Notes: generated by a model from the letters alone, not told the origin. Numbered from the stretch's first letter, positions 37,214 to 50,467 are shown. The stretch is DNA of 64,000 nucleotides from Candidatus Methylomirabilota bacterium (GCA_035764725.1 DASTYT010000057.1:25572-89571), one strand, 5' to 3'. Numbers and translations: made by a program.

Positions 37214-37978
37214 ATGTCCACCGCCTATGACGCCATCGGGCGCGGCTACGCCACGCGCCGCCGTCCCGATCCCCGCATCGCCGCGGCCATCCACCTGGCA
37301 CTGGGGGACGCCCGCTCCGTGGTGAACGTGGGCGCGGGCGCCGGCTCCTACGAGCCCGGCGATCGGCCGGTCATCGCGGTCGAGCCTTCGCGAGAGATGA
37401 TCCGTCAGCGGCCGCCCGGCGCGGCGCCCGTCCTGCGGGCCGCCGCCGAGGCGCTGCCCTTCCGAGAGGGGGCCTTCGATGCCGTGCTCGCCCTGCTGAC
37501 GCTCCACCACTGGCATGATCGGGCGGCGGGTCTCGCCGAGCTCCTGCGGGTGGCGCGGCGCCGCGTCGTCATCCTCAACTGGGATCCCGTGGGACGGGAC
37601 GCCTTCTGGCTGACGCGCGAGTACATTCCCGCGCTGGTCGAGCTGGACGCCGTCCTCTTTCCCACCGCCGCCGAGCTCGCGGCGGCGCTCGGTCCGCTGC
37701 ACGTGATCCCCCTGCCCGTGCCGCACGATTGCGTCGACGGCTTCCTCGGCGCGTACTGGCGCCGGCCGGAGGCCTATCTGGACGCGGGGGTGCGGAACGC
37801 GATGTCGACGTTCGCGCGACTCGGGCCGGATGCGGCGCGATCGGTGGCCCAAGGGCTCGCCCGCCTGGCCGAGGATCTCGCGAGCGGCCGCTGGGAGGCG
37901 CGGTTCGGCCATCTGCGGGCCTTGCGCGAGCTCGACCTCGGCTATCGCCTCCTGGTCGCGGAGCGCGGGCGGCCGTGA
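37214..37978 (+). CDS. Class I SAM-dependent methyltransferase
   Basis: 254 residues, Methyltransf_11 fold: motif I VVNVGAGAGSYE (about 36-47), acidic AVEPS, motif LPFREGAFDAVLALLTLHHW. The first 60 residues start STAYDAIGRGYATRRRPD, as in many uncharacterised bacterial enzymes of this type. ATG 37214 follows GAGGGAG; 22 further open codons lack homology. Its stop overlaps the next GTG by 4 bases. Confidence 0.88.
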   Translation: MSTAYDAIGRGYATRRRPDPRIAAAIHLALGDARSVVNVGAGAGSYEPGDRPVIAVEPSREMIRQRPPGAAPVLRAAAEALPFREGAFDAVLALLTLHHWHDRAAGLAELLRVARRRVVILNWDPVGRDAFWLTREYIPALVELDAVLFPTAAELAAALGPLHVIPLPVPHDCVDGFLGAYWRRPEAYLDAGVRNAMSTFARLGPDAARSVAQGLARLAEDLASGRWEARFGHLRALRELDLGYRLLVAERGRP

Positions 37979-38355
37979 CGCCCGCCCTCGCCGAGGCGCT
38001 CCGGCGCGCGAGCTACATGTACGTCACGACGTACAGCAAGGCGGGGAAACCCGGCACGGTGCCGACCTGGCTCTGGCTCCACGACGGGTGCGTCTACTTC
38101 ACGACGAAACGCGACAGCCTCAAGGCACGCCGTATCCGGGACAACGGCCGCGTCAGCGTGCGCGTGGGCAGGAAGGATGGGCCGGCCTTCGAGGGGCGCG
38201 CGGAGTGGGTGGACGACCGAGCTGACCTGGAAACGATGCTGCTCGCGACCTACAGGAAGAAGTATTGGCTACTCGTCCCGCTCTTCATGGGGCGCTACAT
38301 CCGGAAGGGGCTGGCCGCGAAGACCAGCGTCCTGGTCCGGATCACGCCTGGCTGA
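37975..38355 (+). CDS. PPOX-class flavin/F420-dependent protein
   Basis: 126 residues, pyridoxamine 5-phosphate oxidase-like split barrel (YVTTYSKAGKPGTVPTWLW, VYFTTKRDSLKARRI, GRAEWV). These bind FMN, F420 or heme; no partner is indicated. GTG start overlaps the methyltransferase stop. Its 3' end overlaps the convergent kinase gene by 14 bases. Confidence 0.85.
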   Translation: MTPALAEALRRASYMYVTTYSKAGKPGTVPTWLWLHDGCVYFTTKRDSLKARRIRDNGRVSVRVGRKDGPAFEGRAEWVDDRADLETMLLATYRKKYWLLVPLFMGRYIRKGLAAKTSVLVRITPG

Positions 38356-41300
38356 TCGCGGCGCCGACCTCGGCGGCGAGCCGCTTGAGGTCGAAGGGCT
38401 TGGTGAGGAAGCCGTCCGGGCGAACGCCCGCAGGCGCCTCCGCAGTGTCGCCCCAGCCCGTGAGCACCAGCACCGGGGTCGTCGCCCGCGATTCCTTGAC
38501 CGAGCGCACGACGTCCCACCCGTTCAAATCCGGCATGCCGAGGTCGGTCATCACGAGGTCGAAGCGGCCGGCCGAGAACGCGAGCAGCCCCTCGCGGCCG
38601 CCGTGGGCCACCGTGACGGAGTGGCCGTGGGTAGTGAGCACCTCGGCGACGATCTCGAGCACGGAGGCCTCGTCGTCGATCACGAGGATCTTGCCCTTCC
38701 GCTCGAGAGGCGCCGCCACCGGCGCCACCGGCGGCGCCACGGCGGCCGCGGCGCCCGGGAGCCAGAACGACACGGTGGTGCCGATGCCCTCGGTGCTGTC
38801 CATCGAGATCTCGCCGCCGTGGCGCCGGATGGTGCCGTAGGCCACCGCGAGGCCGAGGCCGGTGCTCTTCACGCCCTTCGTGGTGAAGAAGGGCTCGAAG
38901 GCGCGCCGCTTCACGTCGGCGCCCATGCCGGTGCCGGAGTCGCTGATGGTCACGCCGACTCGGTTCTTGTCGGCCTGCGTCCGGATCACGATGCGGCCGC
39001 CGGACGGCATCGCGTCCACCGCGTTCAGGAGCAGGCTCGTCACGACCTCGCGGATCTCCGCGGCGCGGCCGGGCACGCGCGGCAGCGGCGCGGGGTCGTA
39101 GACGACCTCGATACGCGCGCCGCGAATCTGGGCCTCGTGCTCCCAGCGCGGCCGCGTGAGCTGGATGCCCTCGCCGATCACCGCGTCGAGGTCCACGGCG
39201 CCCACCACGTCGTCCTTGTCGGTGCGGCCGAAGGCCTGGATGCGCCGCACCGTCTCCGCCGCGTCCACCGCCGAGCGCTCGATGGTCCGGAGGCTGGCCA
39301 CCAGGTCCTCCGGCGGCTTCTTCATGAGGATGAGCTGGGTGCGCCCCAGCACCACCGCCATCAGGTTGTTGAGATGGTGGGCGGCGCCTGCGGCCAGCTC
39401 GCCCACCGCGCGGAGGGTGGCGCCGCGCACCAGCGTCTCCTGGGCGGCTTTGAGATCATCGAGGGTGTGCCGGAGGTCGGTGACGAGGCGCGCATTGTCC
39501 ATGGCGATGGCGGCCTGGCGGGCGAGCGCAGTGAGGAGGCGGATCTCGCGCTCCGCCGGACGGTGCGTCTCGTCCCAGTAGATGCCCACCGCGCCCAGGA
39601 CGGTCTCGCGGCTCACCACGGGCACGGCGAGGACGGCGCGGTAGCCGAAGCGCTTGGCCATCTCGGCGAGGCTCGCCTTCTCCTGCACCTGGATGGAGTC
39701 GTAGCCGGGCGGCGGATCCCCGACGACGTCGGCGCTCCACACCGGCGCGCGCCGGGCCACCGCGGTTCCCACCGCCCCCTGCCCGACCAGGACCACGTAG
39801 CCCTTGTCCACCGGCATGCCGCGTACCGCGCGGGCGAGGAGGTGGTCGGCCTCCTGGTCCATCTCGAACACCACCGAGCGCTGCGCCCCCGTCAACTTGG
39901 TGGCGCTGTCGGCGATCGCGTCCAGCACCTCCTGGATGTCGAGCGTCGAGGCGAGGGTCTCGCCCACCGCGGAGAGCGTCTGCACCTCGGCGGCACGCTG
40001 CGCCGACTCCTCGTACTGCCGCGCGCGGTCGACGCCGAGGGCGACCTGGGCGCCCATCGTCATCGCGAGATCCTGATCGCCGGGCGTCCACACGCGCGGA
40101 GCGCGCGTCTCGTCGAGGGAGAGCGTGCCGATCACGCGGTCGCCCGAGATGAGCGGCACCACCAGGACGGAGCGGAGCCCGAAGGCCTCCACCCATGCCG
40201 GGGTGACCAGCCCCGAGCGCGATGCGTCGTCGATCACCACGGGCCGGCGGGTCCGCGCCGCCTCCGAGTCGGCGAGCATCTGCTGCACACCGGCCTCGGC
40301 GAGGGCCTTGAAGCGCCCCCACAGATCGTGGTCTACGTGCCCGTCAGCGAACTGGGCCATCACGGGCACGAGCCGGTCGCCCTGGAAGAGATTGATCGTG
40401 CAGCGCTCGGCGCCAAGGGCCTGCGCCACCTGCCGCGCCACCGCGCGCAGCAGCGGCCGGAGCTCGAGCGTGGAGGCGCACACCTGGGCGACCTCGAGGA
40501 GCGACGCCGTCTGGCGCGCGCGCTGGCGCTCGCCCTCCATGCCGCGCACGGTGCCGATGGCGAGCGCGGCCTGCTGCGCGAGGCCGACGATGACCGTCTC
40601 GTCTTTGTCGGTGAAGTGCGCGTGGCTGCGGCGGTAGGCCCAGAGGATCGCGGTGACCTTGCCCTCGCGGTCCAGGATGGGCGCGCCGATCATCGCGCGC
40701 GTCTCCTCCGCCCGCGCCCAGTCGTCCAGTACCGCGGAGCGGGAGAAGCGTGTGTCGGCGAGATAATCGTCGGTGCGCACCGCGCGCCGCTCCGCGAGGA
40801 CGAGCCCGGCCATGCCGTCGCCGGCGACGAGGCGAACGCGCGGGAACTGGGCGGTGCGCGCGCCCTGCGTCACCACCGTCTCCGCGTCCTGGCTCGTGGG
40901 CTCCACCAGCGAGCAGAAAGCGCCGTCGGCGCGCAAGAGCTCGCGGGTCTCGCGCACCACGGTGCGCAGCGCGGTCTCGAGGTCGGGCGACGACAGGGTC
41001 TCGGAGGTGACGCGCTGGAATGCCTGGATCTCGGCGAGCCGCTCGAGGGCTTCCGCGTAGAGCCCCGCGTTCCGCACCGCGGTCGCCGCGGGCGCGGCCA
41101 CTGCGGCGGCCAGCTTGACCTCCTCGGGGGAGAACTCGCGCCGCGCGCGCGTCATGCAGGCGATGATGCCGATGGGGCTCATGTCGAGGAGAATGGGCAC
41201 GAGCAGGACGGAGCGGACGCCTTCGGCCTCGAACCAGCCGCGATTGCGCACGCGCGAGTCCGCGAGCACGTCCGGCACCACGAGCGGCTGCTGGCTTTCG

Positions 41301-41575
41301 AGCACGCTGCCCGCGAGTCCCTCGCCCATCCGGAAACGCTGCTGATACTCGACGTCCTGGCCGGAGGTGCCGGTCTCCGTGCGGAGGGTCAGCGTGCCCG
41401 CGCGGTCGCCGGCGAGCCAGATCCGGACGATGTCAACCCCGAGACGCGTCTGCGCGACGTCGGCGAGACGCTCGAGCACCTCGCCCAGGTCGAGGGTTGA
41501 CGCGACGAGCCAGCTCGATTCGGCGAAGACCTCGAGCTCACGCGCGGCGGCCAGACGGGGTTCGTTCGCGGCCAT
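38342..41575 (-). CDS. Soluble hybrid histidine kinase with four GAF domains
   Basis: 1077 residues, no membrane helix. GAF domains at about 20-172, 190-345, 362-520 and 535-697, then HisKA with His733 (GAAHHLNNLMAV), HATPase (about 790-925: SLLLNAVDAMPSGG, SDSGTGMG, TGLGLAVAYG) and a C-terminal receiver (about 955-1077, phospho-Asp in VMTDLGMPDLNG). The residue after the phospho-His is His instead of the usual Glu. GAF domains may sense cyclic nucleotides, redox or small ligands. No cognate regulator adjoins; the fused receiver may pass phosphate on. Confidence 0.92.
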   Translation of the reverse strand: MAANEPRLAAARELEVFAESSWLVASTLDLGEVLERLADVAQTRLGVDIVRIWLAGDRAGTLTLRTETGTSGQDVEYQQRFRMGEGLAGSVLESQQPLVVPDVLADSRVRNRGWFEAEGVRSVLLVPILLDMSPIGIIACMTRARREFSPEEVKLAAAVAAPAATAVRNAGLYAEALERLAEIQAFQRVTSETLSSPDLETALRTVVRETRELLRADGAFCSLVEPTSQDAETVVTQGARTAQFPRVRLVAGDGMAGLVLAERRAVRTDDYLADTRFSRSAVLDDWARAEETRAMIGAPILDREGKVTAILWAYRRSHAHFTDKDETVIVGLAQQAALAIGTVRGMEGERQRARQTASLLEVAQVCASTLELRPLLRAVARQVAQALGAERCTINLFQGDRLVPVMAQFADGHVDHDLWGRFKALAEAGVQQMLADSEAARTRRPVVIDDASRSGLVTPAWVEAFGLRSVLVVPLISGDRVIGTLSLDETRAPRVWTPGDQDLAMTMGAQVALGVDRARQYEESAQRAAEVQTLSAVGETLASTLDIQEVLDAIADSATKLTGAQRSVVFEMDQEADHLLARAVRGMPVDKGYVVLVGQGAVGTAVARRAPVWSADVVGDPPPGYDSIQVQEKASLAEMAKRFGYRAVLAVPVVSRETVLGAVGIYWDETHRPAEREIRLLTALARQAAIAMDNARLVTDLRHTLDDLKAAQETLVRGATLRAVGELAAGAAHHLNNLMAVVLGRTQLILMKKPPEDLVASLRTIERSAVDAAETVRRIQAFGRTDKDDVVGAVDLDAVIGEGIQLTRPRWEHEAQIRGARIEVVYDPAPLPRVPGRAAEIREVVTSLLLNAVDAMPSGGRIVIRTQADKNRVGVTISDSGTGMGADVKRRAFEPFFTTKGVKSTGLGLAVAYGTIRRHGGEISMDSTEGIGTTVSFWLPGAAAAVAPPVAPVAAPLERKGKILVIDDEASVLEIVAEVLTTHGHSVTVAHGGREGLLAFSAGRFDLVMTDLGMPDLNGWDVVRSVKESRATTPVLVLTGWGDTAEAPAGVRPDGFLTKPFDLKRLAAEVGAAISQA

Positions 41576-41679
41576 GTGGTCTCGGCCCCCCGACCCCGAC
41601 GGGACGCGCTGGGAGCCTTGAACTCACTATAGCCCGTCGCCCCCATTGTTCCGCGTCCTTCCTGGCCCCGGCGGCGCCC

Positions 41680-41708
41680 TTGACGGGCTCCGGGGGGCCG
41701 CGTACGAT
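41680..41708 (+). promoter_or_regulatory. Sigma70 promoter for thiC
   Basis: TTGACG, 17 bases, TACGAT, ending about 18 bases before the riboswitch. Confidence 0.6.
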
Positions 41709-41725
41709 TCACGACGCAGATTCTG

Positions 41726-43483
<1,758 letters not shown>

Positions 43484-43498
43484 GGCGGCCGCGCGGCG

Positions 43499-44674
43499 AT
43501 GGACTTCGCCGACTCCCCCGCGGAGGCCGGGTTCCGGGCCGAGCTGCGCGCCTGGCTCGCCGCGCATCTGCCGGAGCACCGCGCGACGTATCCGCCGTCG
43601 GACGACGAGCTCACCCTGCATCCGGACAAGTCGTTCGACGCCTGCCGCGCCTGGCACCGACGGATGCACGAGGGCGGCTGGGTGGGCCTTCGCTGGCCGC
43701 GGGAGTACGGGGGGCGCGGGGCGACCCTGACCGAGCAGCTCATCTTCGCCGAGGAGCTGATCGCGGCGGGGGCCCCGCCGGGCGTCAACACCATCGGGCT
43801 CGGCATGGTCGCGCCCGCCATCATGGTGCATGGCACGCCGGAGCAGAAGGCGCGCTGGCTCCGTCCCATCCTCGCCGCCGACGAGATCTGGTGCCAGGGC
43901 TTCTCCGAGCCCAACGCGGGGAGCGACCTCGCCAACGTCTCGACGCGCGCGGTTCTCGACGGCGACCACTTCGTCATCACCGGCCAGAAGGTGTGGACCT
44001 CCAACGCCCACCGCTCCGACTACTGCATCCTGCTCGCGCGAAGCGACCCCGGCTCGACACGTCACAAGGGGCTCTCCTGCCTCCTGGTCGACATGCACGC
44101 GACCGGCATCACGATCCGGCCGCTCCGCCAGCTCACCGGCGACTCCGAGTTCAACGAGGTGTTCTTCGACGGCGCCCGCGTGGCCGCCTCCCGCCTGCTG
44201 GGCACGCTCCACCGGGGCTGGGACGTCGCGGTGACCATCCTGATGTACGAGCGGCAATCGATCGGCGGGATGGTGAACCTCCACCTGTTCATCGATCGCG
44301 TGCTCGACCTCGCGCGTCGGCAGGGCGCGGGCGATCCCGTGCTGCGCCAGCGCCTCGCCGAGCTGGTGATCGCGGGGCGCGCCCTGCGGCTGACGAACCT
44401 CCGCTACGTGACGCGCGAGCTGGCGGGGATTCCGGTGGGCGCGGAGGGCTCGGTGCTCAAGCTCACCTTCACCGACGCCTACAAGCAGATGGCGGAGGTC
44501 GCGGCGTCCATTTTGGGCCCCTACTCCCAGCTCTGGGGCGGCGACGGCCGGGCGCCGGAGGACGGGCGATGGGCGTTCCAGACCCTCTTCGCCCACCGCT
44601 TCGGCATCGCCGGCGGCACCGACCAGATTCAGAGGAACATCATCGGCGACCGCCTGCTCGGACTCCCCCGCTAG
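43499..44674 (+). CDS. Acyl-CoA dehydrogenase
   Basis: 391 residues, full-length flavoprotein. FAD/substrate blocks CQGFSEPNAGSDLANVST, GQKVWTSNAHRSDYCILLAR and the C-terminal GGTDQIQRNIIGDRLLGLPR (usual in this family). Oxidises an acyl-CoA to the enoyl-CoA; chain length is not predictable. Starts 15 bases after thiC without a clear promoter, so it may be read through from thiC though unrelated in function. Confidence 0.93.
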   Translation: MDFADSPAEAGFRAELRAWLAAHLPEHRATYPPSDDELTLHPDKSFDACRAWHRRMHEGGWVGLRWPREYGGRGATLTEQLIFAEELIAAGAPPGVNTIGLGMVAPAIMVHGTPEQKARWLRPILAADEIWCQGFSEPNAGSDLANVSTRAVLDGDHFVITGQKVWTSNAHRSDYCILLARSDPGSTRHKGLSCLLVDMHATGITIRPLRQLTGDSEFNEVFFDGARVAASRLLGTLHRGWDVAVTILMYERQSIGGMVNLHLFIDRVLDLARRQGAGDPVLRQRLAELVIAGRALRLTNLRYVTRELAGIPVGAEGSVLKLTFTDAYKQMAEVAASILGPYSQLWGGDGRAPEDGRWAFQTLFAHRFGIAGGTDQIQRNIIGDRLLGLPR

Positions 44675-44731
44675 CGCGGCGCGACTCGGGACCGCTCCCT
44701 CAACTACCGTAGGGTGCCCGCGGCAGGACGG

Positions 44732-46167
<1,436 letters not shown>

Positions 46168-46171
<4 letters not shown>

Positions 46172-47253
46172 CGGGCGATGGGAACGAAGCAGGTCACGGC
46201 GGTGCCGCGGCCGGGCTCGCTCGAGATCTGGATGGCGCCCCGGTGCTCCTCGAGGATCCGGTGGCAGAGGGCGAGTCCCAGCCCGAGGCCGCGCTCCTTG
46301 GTGGTGAAGAACGGCGTGAAGAGCTTGGCGCGCGCCGCCTCGGGAATTCCCTCGCCCTCGTCCACCACCTGCACCTCGGCCATGCTGCGCTGGCCCGCCC
46401 CGAGATCGACCTTGGCGAAGAGCGGATTCATGCTCAGCCGGGTGATGAGCGTCAGCTTGCCGCCCCGGGGCATGGCCTCGATGGCGTTGCGCACGAGGTT
46501 GTGGATGACCTGCAGCATCCGGTCCTCGTCGGCGAGGATGGGCGGCAGGCTGGGATCGTAGCGGCGGTGGATCTGCACGCCGCGCTCGCTCGCCATCTCC
46601 TCCGAGAGCAGGGCGACCCGCTCGAGGAGCTGATGGATGTTGAGGGGCACCGGGCGCAGCGACACCGGACGCCCGAGGTCGAGCAGCATCTCGAGGATGC
46701 GATTCACGCGCCCGACCTCGTTGAGCAGCACCTCGGTGTACTCGCCCCAATGCGCCTCGTCGCCCAGCTCGCGCTTGAGGAGCTGCACGGCGCCGCGGAT
46801 GGCGCCGAGCGGGTTCCGGATCTCGTGGGCCAGCCCCACCGCCACGCGCCCCACCGCGGCCAGCGTCTCGCCGCGCCGCACCTCGGCCTCGAGCTGACGG
46901 AGCCGCGAGATGTCGCGCACCACCGCCACCGCCGCCGTGACGGCGCCGCCACGCCCGGCCAGGGGCGCCGTCATCACGCTCACGTGCACCGGCCGGCCGT
47001 CGGCGCTCTCGACGACGGCCTCCGACTCCGACCGGCTCTCCCCGGTGGCGAGGGTATCGGCGAGATGCCGGGCCAGCGAGGTCTCCGGCGGGAACACCTC
47101 CTTGAGCGTCCTGCCGGTCACGCGGCGCGCCGAGCGCCCGAGCAGCGCCTCGGCGGCGGGATTCCACAGCACGATGCGGAGCTCGGCGTCCACGCCGACC
47201 ACCGCGTCGGGCAGCCCCGCCACCAGCGCCTCGTAGTCGAGCCGGGCCGTCAT
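46168..47253 (-). CDS. ntrB: NtrB-like sensor histidine kinase
   Basis: 361 residues, cytosolic. PAS domain (about 8-118), HisKA with His143 in VGLAHEIRNPLGAIRGA, which is the NtrB/GlnL form, and HATPase (HNLVRNAIEAMPRGG, DEGEGIPE, GLGLGLALC). Lies 4 bases after tsaD and overlaps ntrC by 4 bases, so it is the tail of a long operon. PII would control its phosphatase activity if it works as in enteric bacteria. Confidence 0.9.
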
Positions 47254-47257
47254 GGGG

Positions 47258-48259
47258 TCAGGCGAGCAGCAGGTCCGGGACGGCGTTCATGGTGAGGGAC
47301 GCGCGCTCCCCTACGACGAGGCGATCGTGGCCGGCCGCCGCGATCATGGCGGCATTGTCGGTGCAGAGCTGCCGCGAGGGCACGTAGAGCTCCCAGCCGC
47401 GCTCGCGACATTCCGCGTGGAACGCATCCCGAAGCGCGCCGTTGGCCGCGACCCCGCCGGTGAGGAGGAGGCGCCGGGTGCCGGTGCGGAGCGCCGCCGC
47501 CGCCGTCTTGCGCACGAGCATCTTCACCACCGTGGCCTGGAACGAGGCGGCCACGTCCGCCACCTGAGGCTCGCGGAGTGGCCCCTGCCGCTTCACGTGG
47601 AGCGACACCTGGGTCTTGATCCCGCTGAACGAGAAGTCGGGCGCGCCGTCGCTCATCCGCGCGTGCGAGAACGAGACGGCCTTGGGATCCCCGCCACGGG
47701 CCACGCGCTCGATGATGGGCCCACCGGGATAGCCGAGCCCGAGCAGCTTCGCCACCTTGTCGAAGGCCTCGCCGGCCGCGTCGTCACGCGTCTGGCCGAT
47801 GCGCTCGTACTGCCGCGGCGCCCGCGCGAGGTAGAGCGCGGTGTGGCCGCCCGAGACGACCAGGGCGAGGAACGGATACTCCGGCGCCGGGTCCTGGAGG
47901 AAGGCCGCATAGATGTGGCCCTCCAGGTGATTCACGCCGACCAGCGGCACCTGGTGCACGTACGCGAGCGACTTGGCCACCGAGCAGCCGATGAGCAGCG
48001 AGCCCACCAGCCCCGGCCCCTGGGTCACCGCGATGCCCTCGACCTCCTCGAGACGCACGCTGGCCTGCGACAGCGCGCCGCGCACCACCGGCAGGATGTC
48101 CTCGAGATGCCGGCGCGAGGCCAGCTCGGGCACCACGCCGCCATACGGCCCGTGCACCTTGTCCTGCGACGCCACCACCTGCCCCAGCACCTTGCGGCCG
48201 CCATCCAGCACGGCGGCCGCCGTCTCGTCGCAGGACGTCTCGATCCCCAGCACCAGCAT
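47258..48259 (-). CDS. tsaD: tRNA t6A37 threonylcarbamoyltransferase TsaD
   Basis: 333 residues. Transfers threonylcarbamoyl from TC-AMP to A37 of ANN-decoding tRNAs with TsaB/TsaE. Start MLVLGIETSCDETAAAV, metal-binding His111 and His115 in VNHLEGH, nucleotide segments VSGGHT and GGVAANGALR, and CTDNAAMIA near the end. ATG 48259 was chosen because the family begins there; 25 further open codons overlap the upstream gene. Confidence 0.97.
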   Translation of the reverse strand: MLVLGIETSCDETAAAVLDGGRKVLGQVVASQDKVHGPYGGVVPELASRRHLEDILPVVRGALSQASVRLEEVEGIAVTQGPGLVGSLLIGCSVAKSLAYVHQVPLVGVNHLEGHIYAAFLQDPAPEYPFLALVVSGGHTALYLARAPRQYERIGQTRDDAAGEAFDKVAKLLGLGYPGGPIIERVARGGDPKAVSFSHARMSDGAPDFSFSGIKTQVSLHVKRQGPLREPQVADVAASFQATVVKMLVRKTAAAALRTGTRRLLLTGGVAANGALRDAFHAECRERGWELYVPSRQLCTDNAAMIAAAGHDRLVVGERASLTMNAVPDLLLA

Positions 48260-48282
48260 CGGTCGCGCCCGCCCTCTCGTCG

Positions 48283-49137
48283 CTATCGGGTCAGCTGCGA
48301 GACGGGCACCACGCGGATACCCGCCGTCTCCCACTTCGGCACGTACTCCTTGAGGAGCCGCAGCGTCAGGGGATGGCCGTGCGCGAGCACGACCGCCTCA
48401 CCGCGCTCCGCAGCCAGACGCCCCGCCTCCTCCAGGCGCTCGCGCTCGCCCGCTTCGCCGCCGGCGGGATCCACCACGACCTGCCGGCGCCCCACGCGCA
48501 GGCCCAGCGCCCGCGCCTCGTCGAAGGCCACCGAATGATTGCTCGTGAGCGCGTCCACGAACAAGAGCCGCCGCTCGGCCAAGGGCTCCAGCGCCGCGCG
48601 CATCCGCACGCGATCCTCGGTCATGCGCGAGCCCATGTGATTGGTGGCGCCGATTGCGGAGGGCAGCGCGACGAGATGCGCGGACACGCGCTGCGAGAGC
48701 TCCGCGGAGGACATCGCCATCATGAGCGCGCCCGGCCCGGGATCCAGCTCGGGGTAGCGGTACGGCTCCATGGGCAGGGCCACCAGCACCTCCAGGCCGA
48801 CCCGCGATGCCTCGGCCGCGATCCACGCCGAGAGCGGCAGATCCGGGAGCACGCCGACCGCGACCGGCCGGCCCAGCTCGCGGACGAGATCGAACACGTC
48901 GCGCCGGCTCCCGAGGTCATCGACGATGATGGCCAGGCGAGGGGCGCCATCCGTGACGGGCGGGGCCGGCGGCAGTGTCGGCGCCGTCCGGATCGGCCGC
49001 GCCTCGGCGGCGGGCCGTCCGGGATTCCAGAAGAGGCTGGCCAGTCCGTGCCGCGCTTGCCACTGATCCAGCGCGACCACGGCGATCAATAGCGCTGCGA
49101 TGATGCCGGCCAGAGCCTTCCACACTCCGGCCGGCAT
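48283..49137 (-). CDS. Divergent polysaccharide deacetylase family protein (YibQ-like)
   Basis: 284 residues. N-terminal membrane anchor (LAGIIAALLIAVVALDQW), proline-rich linker, then a NodB-like barrel: LAIIVDDLG start, VAVGVLPDLPLS, ATNHMGSRMTEDR, FVDALTSNHSVA and AVVLAHGHPLT. This YibQ (DUF610) group typically follows envC and ctpA, as here. A role in periplasmic glycan or cell-wall turnover is inferred from context; deacetylase activity is not shown. Confidence 0.9.
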   Translation of the reverse strand: MPAGVWKALAGIIAALLIAVVALDQWQARHGLASLFWNPGRPAAEARPIRTAPTLPPAPPVTDGAPRLAIIVDDLGSRRDVFDLVRELGRPVAVGVLPDLPLSAWIAAEASRVGLEVLVALPMEPYRYPELDPGPGALMMAMSSAELSQRVSAHLVALPSAIGATNHMGSRMTEDRVRMRAALEPLAERRLLFVDALTSNHSVAFDEARALGLRVGRRQVVVDPAGGEAGERERLEEAGRLAAERGEAVVLAHGHPLTLRLLKEYVPKWETAGIRVVPVSQLTR

Positions 49138-49148
49138 CCCGCCGCGTC

Positions 49149-50462
49149 CTATCGAGCTTGAGCCTGCGACCCCGCCGGCGGACGCGACCGGTCCAGGATG
49201 CGCATCGCCTTGAGCAGGTCGAGCGCGCGCTGCAGCTGCGGATCGCGCTTCAGCTCATCGGCCGGCTTGGTCTCCACCGAGGGCTGCCCCGGCTTGTGCT
49301 GGGGCGGTTGCGGCTGCTGGGGCGCCGGGGATGTCCCGCCCTCGGGAGCGGCAGCCGCCGCGGTGGTCTTCGGGCCATCGACGATGATGTCGGGGGTGAT
49401 GCCCTTGCCGTGAATCGACCGGCCCTTCGGCGTGTAGTACTTGGCGGTGGTCAGCCGGAGCCCGGAGCCGTCCGACAGCGGGATGATGGTCTGCACCGAG
49501 CCCTTGCCGAAGCTCTGGGTGCCGAGCACGATGCCGCGCCCCCAGTCCTGCAGCGCGCCCGCCACGATCTCGGACGCGGAGGCGCTGCCCTGGTTGACGA
49601 GGATCACGATCGGGAAGTCCGTGTACACGCGCCGCGCGTTGGCCTGGAAGCGCATGTTCTGCGCGCGCACGCGGCCCTCGGTATAGACGACGAGCTTGCC
49701 GGCGTCGAGGAACTTCTCCGACACCTCCACCGCGGAGGTGAGGAGGCCGCCGGGATTGTTGCGGAGATCGAGGACCAGGCCCTGGACCTTGCCGCCCTTG
49801 GAGAACTTGTCGAGCGCGGCCTCCATGTCCTGGGCGGTCTGCTCCTGGAACTGGCGCAGGCGGATGTACTCGATGCCGGTCTCGAGCTCCTGCGACTTCA
49901 CCGACTGCACGCGGATCTGCTCGCGGGTGATGTCGAAGTCCTTGGGCTCGGTCCAGCCTTCACGCACGACGCTGATGGTGATCTTGGACCCGGGCTTGCC
50001 GCGCATGCGCTTTACCGCGTCAGTGAGCTGCATGTCCTTGGTGGAGATGCCTTCGATCTTCACGATGCGGTCGCCGGGCTGGATGCCCGCGCGATAGGCG
50101 GGGGTGCCTTCGATGGGCGCCACCACAGTGAGGATGTCGTCGCGGAGCGTGATCTCGATGCCGAGCCCCCCGAAGCTGCCGGAGGTCTCCACCTGCATCT
50201 CGCGGTACATCTCGGGATCGAGGAAGGAAGAGTGGGGATCGAGGCCGCGGAGCGTGCCCTTGATCGCGTTGTAGATGATGTCCTTCGGCGGGACCTCGTC
50301 CACGTACTGGCTCTGGACGATCGAGAGCACCTCGGTGAAGAGCCGCAGGTTCTCGTAGGTCGCCGAGGTATCCTGGCTCTTGCTGGCGACCCCCCCGCCC
50401 AGGGAGAGGGTCAGCACCAGAAGCAGAGCCGACACGACCGCCACCTTCTTCACGCTTTTCAT
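49149..50462 (-). CDS. C-terminal processing peptidase, S41 family
   Basis: 437 residues. Signal peptide (VAVVSALLLVLTLSLGGGVA), PDZ domain about 90-170 (GGLGIEITLRDDILTVVAPIEGTPAYRAG), then the protease with nucleophile Ser in NQGSASASEIVAGAL and general-base Lys in TQSFGKGSVQTI. Processes periplasmic proteins, often cell-wall enzymes. The tail is Pro/Gln-rich. ATG 50462 with AAAGGA upstream, 5 bases after the envC stop. Confidence 0.95.
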   Translation of the reverse strand: MKSVKKVAVVSALLLVLTLSLGGGVASKSQDTSATYENLRLFTEVLSIVQSQYVDEVPPKDIIYNAIKGTLRGLDPHSSFLDPEMYREMQVETSGSFGGLGIEITLRDDILTVVAPIEGTPAYRAGIQPGDRIVKIEGISTKDMQLTDAVKRMRGKPGSKITISVVREGWTEPKDFDITREQIRVQSVKSQELETGIEYIRLRQFQEQTAQDMEAALDKFSKGGKVQGLVLDLRNNPGGLLTSAVEVSEKFLDAGKLVVYTEGRVRAQNMRFQANARRVYTDFPIVILVNQGSASASEIVAGALQDWGRGIVLGTQSFGKGSVQTIIPLSDGSGLRLTTAKYYTPKGRSIHGKGITPDIIVDGPKTTAAAAAPEGGTSPAPQQPQPPQHKPGQPSVETKPADELKRDPQLQRALDLLKAMRILDRSRPPAGSQAQAR

Positions 50463-50467
50463 TCGGA

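Noticed and set aside
38177-41500. Plus-strand open frame of over 1100 codons opposite the four-GAF kinase
   Set aside because: Its translation is low-complexity (Arg, His, Ala, Gly) with no domain, while the minus strand gives complete GAF, kinase and receiver domains. Long antisense frames are expected at this GC content.
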